Positions 54,670 to 62,715 of a DNA stretch of 64,000 nucleotides are shown piece by piece (positions within the stretch are counted from its first letter, which is position 1; each line of letters begins with the position of its first letter). The stretch is taken from positions 25,599 through 89,598 of the forward strand of contig CAHJWK010000002.1 in assembly GCA_903642275.1 (NCBI GenBank), written 5' to 3'. The stretch is from Chitinophagaceae bacterium (GTDB lineage Bacteria; Bacteroidota; Bacteroidia; Chitinophagales; Chitinophagaceae). Under the pieces are notes generated by a model. That model was not told the origin of the DNA. It made no database searches and saw nothing but the letters and a program-made list of their open reading frames with translations. The position numbers and the translations under genes were made by a program.

Positions 54670-55722
54670 TTATACATTCTGATTTTCAGGTCTTAAACTT
54701 CTAACTGTTTTGCCTGCCTGCCACATTTCGCTTTCGCGTAATTCTTTTAATTCTTCATTTAATTTTTCACGGTAATCAGGTTGCGAATTGCTGTCAATAG
54801 AACGTTGAGATTCTTTGCCTGCAGCAACGCTTTCATATAATTCTTTAAATACAGGTGCTGTTGCATCACGGAATTTTTTCCACCAATCCAATGCACCGCG
54901 TTGTGCTGTGGTTGAACAATTGGCATACATCCAATCCATCCCATTTTCCGCAACCAAGGGCATTAAACTTTGTGTGAGTTCTTCAACCGTTTCATTAAAA
55001 GCCTCAGAAGGGGTGTGGCCCTTATCGCGAAGTACATGGTACTGCGCTGCAAAAATGCCTTGAATTGCGCCCATTAATGTTCCGCGTTCACCGGTTAAAT
55101 CAGAATACACTTCTTTTTTAAAGTCGGTTTCAAAAAGATACCCGCTTCCAACCGCAATGCCTAATGCTATAACACGATCTTTTGCTTTGCCGGTTGCATC
55201 CTGAAAAATGGCATACGAACTATTTAAGCCACGGCCTTGTAAAAACATTCTTCTTAAAGATGTGCCGCTACCTTTTGGTGCTACCAAAAAAACATCTACA
55301 TCTTTTGGTGGATCAATATGTGTTTGCTCTTTGAACGTAATTCCGAAACCATGAGAAAAATATAAAGCCTTTCCAGCAGTGAGATGCTTCTTAACTGTTG
55401 GCCATAACTGAATTTGTGCAGCATCACTCAACAAATAACAAATGATAGTCCCGCGCTGCAAAGCCTCTTCAATTTCAAATAAAGTTTCTCCTTCAACAAA
55501 GCCATCATTTACAGCTTTATTCCAGGTCTTTGAATTTTTTCTTTGACCAACAATAACATTGATACCATTATCGCGTTGATTTAATGCCTGCCCGGGACCT
55601 TGTACACCATAGCCAATTACCGCTACTGTTTCAGTTTTTAAAATCTCCTGCGCTTTGCTAAGCGGAAATTCTTCACGTGTTACTACGTTTTCTTCTGTGC
55701 CTCCGAAATTTAGTTTTGCCAT
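54670..55722 (-). CDS. ilvC: Ketol-acid reductoisomerase
   Basis: Converts acetolactate and acetohydroxybutyrate to dihydroxy acids using NADPH and Mg2+. 350 residues, class I length. Rossmann motif VAVIGYGVQGPGQALNQRDNG, VIVGQRKNSKTW with basic residues for the NADPH phosphate, LVAPKGSGTSLRRMFLQGRG, and the metal-site helix YSDLTGERGTLMGAIQGIF with the conserved Glu residues. The QGPGQA variant at the cofactor loop is plant/Bacteroidota-like and different from the common SQGHAHA. Same operon as the other ilv genes. Confidence 0.93.
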   Translation of the reverse strand: MAKLNFGGTEENVVTREEFPLSKAQEILKTETVAVIGYGVQGPGQALNQRDNGINVIVGQRKNSKTWNKAVNDGFVEGETLFEIEEALQRGTIICYLLSDAAQIQLWPTVKKHLTAGKALYFSHGFGITFKEQTHIDPPKDVDVFLVAPKGSGTSLRRMFLQGRGLNSSYAIFQDATGKAKDRVIALGIAVGSGYLFETDFKKEVYSDLTGERGTLMGAIQGIFAAQYHVLRDKGHTPSEAFNETVEELTQSLMPLVAENGMDWMYANCSTTAQRGALDWWKKFRDATAPVFKELYESVAAGKESQRSIDSNSQPDYREKLNEELKELRESEMWQAGKTVRSLRPENQNV

Positions 55723-55761
55723 TTAAGTTTAAAAATTTGATTATTTGAAAATGTTTATTCT

Positions 55762-56132
55762 TTATGATTCGGACAATCCCTGGTTAAAAGAAATTTGATT
55801 GTTGAACGGATCATTCACTGTAAAAGATAATGTATTATAAAATGTTTTTTCCAAACCGGGCCTGTTGTATTTATATTTTTTATTAATGAGTTCTTCGTGA
55901 TATTCCTTAACGCCAGCACAACGAATAAACGCATGTGTACCAGGCGTGCCATCACCATGATGTTCGCTTAAATGGAACATGATTCCATCTTTTTCAACTT
56001 CCATCTAAACAGGAGTATCTCTTCAAAATAATGCTCCCAATTGATAGTTAAACCAAGCCAGTCAACATAAAATTCGATTGCGTTTTTATAATCAAATATT
56101 CGCAATACAGGTATTACTTTTTCAACTGTCAT
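55762..56132 (-). pseudogene. VOC/glyoxalase-like pseudogene inside the ilv cluster
   Basis: The N-terminal half reads from ATG 56130-56132: VEKVIPVLRIFDYKNAIEFY, VDWLGLTINWEHYFEE. There the frame shifts and meets an in-frame TAG (DTPV-stop). After it the gene continues: MEVEKDGIMFHLSEHHGDG, TPGTHAFIRC, KKYKYNRPGLEKTF and FTVNDPFNNQISFNQ to 55762. The assembled product of about 123 residues matches the bleomycin-resistance/VOC fold. Length is two bases over a multiple of three. A one-base deletion and one nonsense change are required, so decay is more likely than a single sequencing error. Lies between ilvN and ilvC. Confidence 0.8.
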
Positions 56133-56176
56133 TATTAGTTCATTATCTTTTAATCTTATAATTATGTTTCATATAG

Positions 56177-56764
56177 TTACATTGTAAACACTTCATCCTG
56201 CTTATTTAAATATTCATTTTCTATCAACTCGTCTGCCGGTTGTGATTCTTCGAACTCTTTTAATTTCTCATGGAAGCCTTTACTGTCTTTAATGATAGCA
56301 ATCCTTGCTGTTCGTACGAATTCAATCAACCCAAATGGCTCCAATGTTTTTATTAAAGTTTCAATTTCTTCTCGATGACCGCTTGTTTCAAACACTGTAT
56401 AATCTTTTCTTATTACAACTACACGTGCACCTTTTTCACGGAGTAATCTTTCTACTTTTACTTTTTCAGCAATTACATCTGTTGGTACTTTATACAAAGC
56501 CATTTCCTGCCATATCAATTCATCATTGGTGTTGTAATACGCTTTTAATACTTCAACCTGCTTTTCAATTTGGCGACAAAGCTTACGCACTACTTCTTCT
56601 GTTTCATTTATAACAATTGTAAAGCGATGTACATTTTCACTTTCGGTTGGCGATGTGTTCAAACTATCAATATTTATTTTTCTTCTTGTGAAAATGATAG
56701 CAATGCGATTAAGCAAACCAACCTGGTTTTCTGTATAAACTGTTATTGTGAATTCTTTCTTCAT
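56177..56764 (-). CDS. ilvN: Acetolactate synthase small (regulatory) subunit
   Basis: 195-residue regulatory partner of IlvB, with an N-terminal ACT domain: TITVYTENQVGLLNRIAIIF, SLNTSPTESENVHRFTIVINE, and a second ACT-like half: KVKVERLLREKGARVVVIRK, VFETSGHREEIETLIKTLEP, FGLIEFVRTARIAII. The valine-binding glycine-type loop (NQVGLLNR) is intact. 83 bp downstream of ilvB, and the gap holds a long inverted repeat. Confidence 0.93.
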   Translation of the reverse strand: MKKEFTITVYTENQVGLLNRIAIIFTRRKINIDSLNTSPTESENVHRFTIVINETEEVVRKLCRQIEKQVEVLKAYYNTNDELIWQEMALYKVPTDVIAEKVKVERLLREKGARVVVIRKDYTVFETSGHREEIETLIKTLEPFGLIEFVRTARIAIIKDSKGFHEKLKEFEESQPADELIENEYLNKQDEVFTM

Positions 56765-56783
56765 TTTTATAGATTCAAAAGTT

Positions 56784-56839
56784 AAAAGTCAAAATTCTAA
56801 ATGATTCTTCGGCTTTTTACTTTTTTAATTTTGACTTTT
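56784..56839. repeat. Inverted repeat between ilvB and ilvN
   Basis: AAAAGTCAAAATT (56784-56796) and AATTTTGACTTTT (56827-56839) are perfect complements around a 30-base loop, and the flanks extend it with further AAAAGT/TTTTGA copies. It lies in an operon gap, where it could weaken or process the transcript. Heptad AAAGTCA-type repeats are common between Bacteroidota genes (from memory). Confidence 0.75.
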
Positions 56840-56847
56840 GAATTAAT

Positions 56848-58590
56848 TTATTTCAATCTTATTTCCGCAACACTGCAACCTTGTGGCACCATTGGAAATA
56901 CATTGTTTTCTTTTCCAACCATTACTTCTAAAAGATATGCGCCTTTATGATCAATCATATTTTTTAGGGCTGATTTCAAATCTTTTCTATCAGAAACACT
57001 TTGCCCTTCTATATAATAACCTTTCGCTACCTGTACATAATCAGGACTTGTAATATTCACGAATGAATATCTTTTATCGTTAAAAAGTTCCTGCCATTGA
57101 CGCACCATTCCTAAGAAACGGTTATTTAAAATCAAAATTTTTACATCAATTTTAAACTGCATAATCGTTCCTAATTCCTGTATCGTCATTTGAATGCCGC
57201 CATCGCCGGCTATAGCAATAACTGTTCTTTCAGGCGCACCATACTTTGCACCCATTGCTGCGGGCAAAGCAAAACCCATAGTGCCCAAACCACCGGAAGT
57301 AACATTGCTTTTACTCTCATTAAATTTTGCATAACGGCAAGCCACCATTTGATGCTGGCCAACATCAGTAACAATTACGGCATCACCGTTCGTTAATTCA
57401 TTCAACGCATCAATCACTTCCGCCATGCTCATTGCATCAACTGAAGGATGCATTTCAGGTTCAATAACAATTTCAATTTCTTCTTTTGTGAATTGCCTGA
57501 ATTTACTCAACCAGTCTGTATGTTTTTTGTTATCAACTAATGCAGTTAATAAAGGCAGTGTTTCTTTACAGTCGCCCCAAACAGGAATTGTTGCTTTTAC
57601 ATTCTTATCAATTTCTGCAGGGTCAATATCAAGATGAATAATTTTTGCCTGCTTTGCATATTTATCAAGGCGACCGGTAACACGGTCATCGAAGCGCATA
57701 CCGATTGCAATTAATACATCGCAATCATTCGTTAATACATTGGGCCCATAATTACCATGCATACCCAACATGCCAACATTTAATGGATGACTTGTTGGAA
57801 TAGCACTTAAACCAAGAATCGTCCATGCACTTGGAATACCTGCTTTTTCAATAAATGCTGCAAACTCTCTTTCAGCTTTACCAAGAATTACACCTTGTCC
57901 CCAAATCACAAAAGGTTTTTTCGCTTCGTTAATCAGCTTCGCAGCTTCTTCAATATACTCTTTGCGTACAATTGGTTTTGGGCGATAGCTTCTTATATGG
58001 TCTGATTTTTCATAACCATTATAATCAAATTTTTGAACCTGTGCGTTCTTTGTAATATCAATCAGCACAGGTCCTGGTCTTCCACTTGCTGCGATGTAAA
58101 ATGCTTTTGCCAATGCAGAAGGAATCTCCGTTGCATCTGTAACCTGGTAGTTCCATTTTGTTATAGGCGTTGTTATATTAATTACGTCTGTTTCCTGGAA
58201 TGCATCAGTACCCAACAAATGCGCAAATACCTGACCTGTTATGCAAACAACCGGTGTTGAATCAATCATTGCATCTGCTAAACCGGTAACTAAATTGGTT
58301 GCACCGGGGCCGCTTGTTGCAAACACAACACCTGTTTTGCCACTTGTTCTTGCAAAGCCCTGCGCCGCATGTATCGCACCCTGTTCATGACGAACGAGTA
58401 TATGTTCAAGCCTGTCATTATAATCATACAATGCATCATAAATTGGCATGATAGCGCCGCCGGGATAACCAAAGATTGTATGGACGTCTTCTGCAATCAA
58501 AGCTTTCAAAACAGCTTCAGAGCCACTAATGTTTTGTGTCTTGCTTTCAATCTTTTTTTCTTTTATTAATTCAAGTGTTTCCATAAACAT
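56848..58590 (-). CDS. ilvB: Acetolactate synthase large subunit
   Basis: TPP enzyme condensing pyruvate to acetolactate (valine/leucine) or with 2-oxobutanoate (isoleucine). 580 residues. Motifs: IFGYPGGAIMPIYDALYD, LVRHEQGAIHAAQGFARTSG with the TPP-activating Glu, TSGPGATNLVTGLADAMIDS, GMLGMHGNYGPNVL, the TPP/Mg site IAIAGDGGIQMTIQELGTIM ending in LNNRFLGMVRQWQ. Start ATG 58590 (MFMETL); 58584 is equally possible. Upstream 163 bp contain a hairpin repeat. Confidence 0.96.
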   Translation of the reverse strand: MFMETLELIKEKKIESKTQNISGSEAVLKALIAEDVHTIFGYPGGAIMPIYDALYDYNDRLEHILVRHEQGAIHAAQGFARTSGKTGVVFATSGPGATNLVTGLADAMIDSTPVVCITGQVFAHLLGTDAFQETDVINITTPITKWNYQVTDATEIPSALAKAFYIAASGRPGPVLIDITKNAQVQKFDYNGYEKSDHIRSYRPKPIVRKEYIEEAAKLINEAKKPFVIWGQGVILGKAEREFAAFIEKAGIPSAWTILGLSAIPTSHPLNVGMLGMHGNYGPNVLTNDCDVLIAIGMRFDDRVTGRLDKYAKQAKIIHLDIDPAEIDKNVKATIPVWGDCKETLPLLTALVDNKKHTDWLSKFRQFTKEEIEIVIEPEMHPSVDAMSMAEVIDALNELTNGDAVIVTDVGQHQMVACRYAKFNESKSNVTSGGLGTMGFALPAAMGAKYGAPERTVIAIAGDGGIQMTIQELGTIMQFKIDVKILILNNRFLGMVRQWQELFNDKRYSFVNITSPDYVQVAKGYYIEGQSVSDRKDLKSALKNMIDHKGAYLLEVMVGKENNVFPMVPQGCSVAEIRLK

Positions 58591-58681
58591 TTTTATTTGT
58601 GACCAACTTCAGTACTTTATCTCGTTCATTATTTTTTTCTAGTGTCTCGATGAATACTGCAATAATTTTTGGTTATCAGCT

Positions 58682-58726
58682 GCAGTATTTGTGGCATCGT
58701 CCCTTGCGTCGCAACACTTGTACTGC
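58682..58726. repeat. Hairpin repeat between the DinB gene and ilvB
   Basis: Outer arms GCAGTA (58682-58687) and TACTGC (58721-58726). The inner part reads TTTGTGGCATCG on one side and, on the opposite strand, CAAGTGTTGCGACG, giving an imperfect stem, with GTCCCTTGCGTCGCAACACT in the right half. Sequences of the TGCGACGCAAGGGACGATG type recur as intergenic repeats in Chitinophagaceae (from memory). Confidence 0.6.
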
Positions 58727-58753
58727 AAATCATTATTCAGCATTATTCAACCT

Positions 58754-59245
58754 TCATTTGTTTCTATAAAACCCAATTAAATCTGTTGATTTAATATTTG
58801 TAAATCCAACTTGCCTCAACATCGTTATTAACTGTCCACGATGAAAAGTTGAATGATTAAATACATGCGCAAACATGATATAAAACGGCGTTGACTTTTC
58901 TTCGCCATTCAATCTTTTATAATGAAGAATTGTTTCAAGTTGATGTTCATCAAACACATCAATAAAGTTTTTTAAATCTGCTGATGCCTGCTTCCATAAT
59001 TCTATATGCTCATCTTTTGAGCCTTTATAATTAAACTGCAGCCATTCAACAGGTTCTATCTTAAATCTTTGCAGCCATGCTTTTTCTGCGCTGATAATGT
59101 GCAAAGTTGTTTCCTGTATTGTATCAAAACTGCTGACGATTTTTTGCTGCCATTGTTCATTGCTTATTTGCGTAAGCATGCTGCAAAAAATATTTGTTGC
59201 CCAAATGTTGAAGTCTGCTAATTCTATGAAATATTGTTTGTTCAT
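58754..59245 (-). CDS. DinB-superfamily protein
   Basis: 163 residues of the four-helix DinB/YfiT-like fold: YFIELADFNIWATNIFCSM, the first His in ETTLHIISAEKAWLQRF, then MFAHVFNHSTFHRGQLITML with the HxxxH-type pair. These three histidines match the metal triad of this superfamily, whose members are often metal-dependent thiol transferases; specific function unknown. Inserted in the ilv cluster between the ORF6N gene (29 bp) and ilvB. Confidence 0.85.
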   Translation of the reverse strand: MNKQYFIELADFNIWATNIFCSMLTQISNEQWQQKIVSSFDTIQETTLHIISAEKAWLQRFKIEPVEWLQFNYKGSKDEHIELWKQASADLKNFIDVFDEHQLETILHYKRLNGEEKSTPFYIMFAHVFNHSTFHRGQLITMLRQVGFTNIKSTDLIGFYRNK

Positions 59246-59274
59246 AACTGCTTTTCAAGTAAGAGACTTAGTCA

Positions 59275-59886
59275 TTAACGCTTTGAAGTCTTCAGACTCG
59301 CAGCGATATGACTTACATGATTATTTTTTGAATCAATTCTTTCCCGTTCATTCCATTTGCGTTGTTCTGCTTTTTCGTCTAATAAATTTTCCATCGCATC
59401 ATAAATCTGGTTAAGTTGCGCATCATGTTCACCTAACTGTTCTTTCATTTGTTCTTTTAAATCATTTTCCTGCATTAATATTTTTCTTATTTCAACAAAA
59501 GCCCGCATAATTGCAATGTTCATGTTAATGGCTTTGTGACTGTTTAATACTCCGCTCAGCATTGCAACACCTTGTTCGGTAAAAGCGTAAGGCAATGCAG
59601 TTTTCGGACGCTTCTCAGGATATGTCATCACAATTTGTGATGAGTTAACATTATTACTTTCAATATTTTGTGAGGATGTCATCACAAATTGTGATGACAT
59701 ATCATTCCATTCCTTTTTTGTAAGCTGAAACATAAAATCCTTCGGAAAACGTTTTATATTTCGTTTTACTGCCTGGTTTAATACTCTGGTTTCAACTTCA
59801 TACAAAGCAGCCAAGTCAAAATCAAGCATAACACGTTCTCCGCGTAATTCATATATTCTGTTTTGTATGCTTTTTATTATTTGCAT
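59275..59886 (-). CDS. ORF6N-domain protein
   Basis: 203 residues. The N-terminal KilA/ORF6N domain is typical: RIYELRGERVMLDFDLAALY, EVETRVLNQAVKRNIKRFPKDFMF. The ALPYAFTEQGVAMLSGVLNS motif and AIMRAFVEIRKIL follow. A coiled-coil tail (LKEQMKEQLGEHDAQLNQIYDAMENLLDEKAEQ) ends the protein. ORF6N proteins are phage-associated but widely resident in bacterial chromosomes. Two DNA palindromes encoding MSSQFVMTS and SSQIVMT lie in its middle. It begins 3 bp after the ilvD stop, so it is within the operon. Confidence 0.85.
   Translation of the reverse strand: MQIIKSIQNRIYELRGERVMLDFDLAALYEVETRVLNQAVKRNIKRFPKDFMFQLTKKEWNDMSSQFVMTSSQNIESNNVNSSQIVMTYPEKRPKTALPYAFTEQGVAMLSGVLNSHKAINMNIAIMRAFVEIRKILMQENDLKEQMKEQLGEHDAQLNQIYDAMENLLDEKAEQRKWNERERIDSKNNHVSHIAASLKTSKR
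59625..59643. repeat. Palindrome 1 inside the ORF6N gene
   Basis: TCATCACAA (59625-59633), T, TTGTGATGA (59635-59643): 9-bp perfect arms, same core as the longer palindrome at 59676. Confidence 0.85.
59676..59700. repeat. Palindrome 2 inside the ORF6N gene
   Basis: ATGTCATCACAA (59676-59687), A, TTGTGATGACAT (59689-59700): 12-bp perfect arms. The two palindromes are 51 bp apart and encode repeated SSQxVMT peptides. Confidence 0.9.
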
Positions 59887-59889
59887 TTG

Positions 59890-61575
59890 TTACGCTTCAT
59901 CCGTTACACAACCTTCACTTGCTGTTTTTACAACACGTGCGTACTTATATAAAATTCCTTTTGTTGCTTTTAACGCAGGCTGTTGCCACGCAGCTTTGCG
60001 CTTTGCAATTTCTTCTTCACTCACTTTCAAAACAAGCTTGTTATTAATGGAATCAATTTCAATAATATCATTGTCCTGCACTAACGCAATTAAACCACCT
60101 GCATGTGCTTCGGGCGTTATGTGACCGACCACAAAACCATGCGTGCCACCACTGAAACGACCATCCGTAATTAATGCAACAGACTTGCCTAAACCTGCTC
60201 CAATCAATGCACCGGTTGGCTTGAGCATTTCAGGCATGCCAGGCGCACCTTTCGGACCAATATTTCTTATCACCACCACATCACCGGCATGTACGTTTTT
60301 GTTTGTAATGGCTTCTAAAAAATGATGTTCGCCATCAAACACTCTTGCCGTTCCCTCAAAGCGTTCGCCTTCTTTGCCCGTGATTTTTGCAACGCTTCCA
60401 CCTTCGGCGAGATTGCCATATAAAATTTGCAAGTGACCGGTTTTCTTTATTGGATTTTCTAGCGGCATTACAATATCTTGCTTTGCAAAATCCAAATCAG
60501 GCGCATCTTTTAAATTCTCTGCAACTGTTTTTCCGGTTACAGTTATACAATCGCTATACAACATGTTTTTGCTTAATAAATATTTCATTACCGCAGGCAC
60601 GCCGCCATGTTTTGCGAGGTCCTGCATTAAATGTTTGCCGCTTGGTTTAAAGTCGGCAAGCATTGGTGTTTTATCACTCACTTTTTGAAAATCATCAATC
60701 GTTAAATCAACATCAACACTCTTTGCCATTGCAATCAAATGCAGCACAGCATTCGTGCTTCCACCTAAAACCATCACTACGGTAATCGCATTTTTAAATG
60801 CTTTTTTAGTCATGATATCTTTTGGCTTGATATCTTTTTGCAACAATATATTTATGGCTTCACCAATCGCATCACATTCTTTTTGCTTCGCTTCGCTCAA
60901 CGCAGGATTGCTTGCAGAATAAGGTAAACTCATGCCCAATGCTTCAATCGCACTTGCCATCGTATTCGCTGTGTACATACCACCGCAGGCACCTGCACCG
61001 GGGCAAGCATTGCGAATAATTTCTTTGAAAGAATTTTCATCAAGATTGCCCATTATCTTTTGTCCCAGTGCTTCAAACGTTGACACGATATTCAGCTCTT
61101 CGCCATTGTAATGCCCCGCTGCAATCGTGCCGCCATACAACATAATCGAAGGACGGTTCAGCCTGCCCATCGCCATGATGCAACCCGGCATATTTTTATC
61201 GCAACCAGGAATGGTAACAAGCGCATCATAATATTGTGCGCCGGCATTGGTTTCAATACTGTCTGCAATCACGTCGCGGCTCACCAAACTATATCGCATA
61301 CCATCAGTGCCCATGCTGATTCCATCACTCACGCCAATCGTATAAAAACGCAAACCCAGCAAGCTATCAATCTTATTCACACTGTCTTTCACTTTTGTTG
61401 CGAAATCATTTAAGTGCATGTTGCACGGGTTTCCATCCCAACCCATACTCACCACACCAACCTGCGCTTTCTTAAAATCTTCTTCTTTAAAACCGATGGC
61501 ATAATACATTGCCTTTGCCGCCGGTTGTGTGTCGTCTTGCGTAAGTGTTTTAGAATATTTATTTAGTTCGCTCAT
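59890..61575 (-). CDS. ilvD: Dihydroxy-acid dehydratase
   Basis: Iron-sulfur enzyme dehydrating dihydroxy acids to ketoacids in valine/isoleucine synthesis. 561 residues. Cluster Cys motifs [20 protein letters not shown] and [19 protein letters not shown] are intact, with the FeS pattern of the [2Fe-2S] class. Also [34 protein letters not shown], and the C-terminal [20 protein letters not shown]. The start is 5 bp after the leuB stop, and its stop is 3 bp before the ORF6N start; the operon is tight here. Confidence 0.96.
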   Translation of the reverse strand: MSELNKYSKTLTQDDTQPAAKAMYYAIGFKEEDFKKAQVGVVSMGWDGNPCNMHLNDFATKVKDSVNKIDSLLGLRFYTIGVSDGISMGTDGMRYSLVSRDVIADSIETNAGAQYYDALVTIPGCDKNMPGCIMAMGRLNRPSIMLYGGTIAAGHYNGEELNIVSTFEALGQKIMGNLDENSFKEIIRNACPGAGACGGMYTANTMASAIEALGMSLPYSASNPALSEAKQKECDAIGEAINILLQKDIKPKDIMTKKAFKNAITVVMVLGGSTNAVLHLIAMAKSVDVDLTIDDFQKVSDKTPMLADFKPSGKHLMQDLAKHGGVPAVMKYLLSKNMLYSDCITVTGKTVAENLKDAPDLDFAKQDIVMPLENPIKKTGHLQILYGNLAEGGSVAKITGKEGERFEGTARVFDGEHHFLEAITNKNVHAGDVVVIRNIGPKGAPGMPEMLKPTGALIGAGLGKSVALITDGRFSGGTHGFVVGHITPEAHAGGLIALVQDNDIIEIDSINNKLVLKVSEEEIAKRKAAWQQPALKATKGILYKYARVVKTASEGCVTDEA

Positions 61576-61580
61576 CTTGA

Positions 61581-62702
61581 TTATATGATTGTTGATTTTC
61601 TTATCTGAATATTTTCAAGATTGATTTTGTCATGTTCATTTGATTTAATAAAGTCACTTATTAAATCACCAATTGTTGATGTAAAATAAAAATTGATTGG
61701 CTCAACATCTTTTGAAACAAAACCATTTTCCAATGTCCATTTCACAGCATTACGAACAAGTGTTGCTTCTGTTACCAAACCAAAATATTCCAGCATCATC
61801 GCAGCAGATAAAATAGAACCTGCAGGATTCGCAATATCTTTTCCTGCCGCCTGTGGATAAGAACCATGAATCGGTTCAAACAAAGCGGTTCCTGTACCAA
61901 CAGACGCCGATGGCAATAAACCCAATGAACCACTTAACACACTTGCCTCATCGCTGATAATGTCACCAAACATATTCTCCGTCAATACAACATCAAATTG
62001 TTTTGGATTCAGCATTATCTGCATCGCTGCATTGTCAACAAACATGTAATCAACTGCAACATCACTGTATTGGTTTGCAACTTCCTGCACAACCTTTCTC
62101 CAAAGCCTTGATGTTTCCAACACGTTTGCTTTATCAACCAGTGTTAATTTTTTTCTGCGTTCAGGTTTTTGTGCAAAATGAAAAGCAAGATGTGCAACGC
62201 GTTCGATTTCTTCTCTTGTATAAACGCAATCATCGCTTGCACTATTACCATCTTCACTCAGCGTTTTTTTACCGAAATAAATGCCGCCTGTCAATTCGCG
62301 GAAGATGATAAAATCAACACCTTCTAATTTTTCTTTTTTTAATGGTGATAAATGTTGCAATGATGGATAAGTATTGATTGGCCTGATATTACTAAACAAC
62401 TGTAATGATTTTCTCAACTTCAGTAAACCTTGTTCAGGACGAACCTTTGCTGTTGGGTCGTTATCATATTTCGGATGACCAATTGCACCAAATAAAACGG
62501 CATCACTGTTTATGCAGCTTTCAATTGTTTCAACAGGTAATGGATTGCCTGTTTTATCAATGGCAACTGCACCCATTAAATGATATGTATAATTAAATGT
62601 ATGATTAAACTGGGCCGCAATTGCATTCAGCACTTTCACCGATTGCCGCGTTACTTCCGGACCAATTCCATCACCTTCTATAACCGTAATATTCTTCTGC
62701 AT
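61581..62702 (-). CDS. leuB: 3-isopropylmalate dehydrogenase
   Basis: NAD-dependent oxidative decarboxylase in leucine synthesis. 373 residues. Motifs: [98 protein letters not shown], and the NAD-site end [20 protein letters not shown]. No leuA, leuC or leuD is in the window. 13 bp downstream of the ABC ATPase gene, 5 bp upstream of ilvD. Confidence 0.96.
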   Translation of the reverse strand: MQKNITVIEGDGIGPEVTRQSVKVLNAIAAQFNHTFNYTYHLMGAVAIDKTGNPLPVETIESCINSDAVLFGAIGHPKYDNDPTAKVRPEQGLLKLRKSLQLFSNIRPINTYPSLQHLSPLKKEKLEGVDFIIFRELTGGIYFGKKTLSEDGNSASDDCVYTREEIERVAHLAFHFAQKPERRKKLTLVDKANVLETSRLWRKVVQEVANQYSDVAVDYMFVDNAAMQIMLNPKQFDVVLTENMFGDIISDEASVLSGSLGLLPSASVGTGTALFEPIHGSYPQAAGKDIANPAGSILSAAMMLEYFGLVTEATLVRNAVKWTLENGFVSKDVEPINFYFTSTIGDLISDFIKSNEHDKINLENIQIRKSTII

Positions 62703-62715
62703 TTTGATTTTTACT

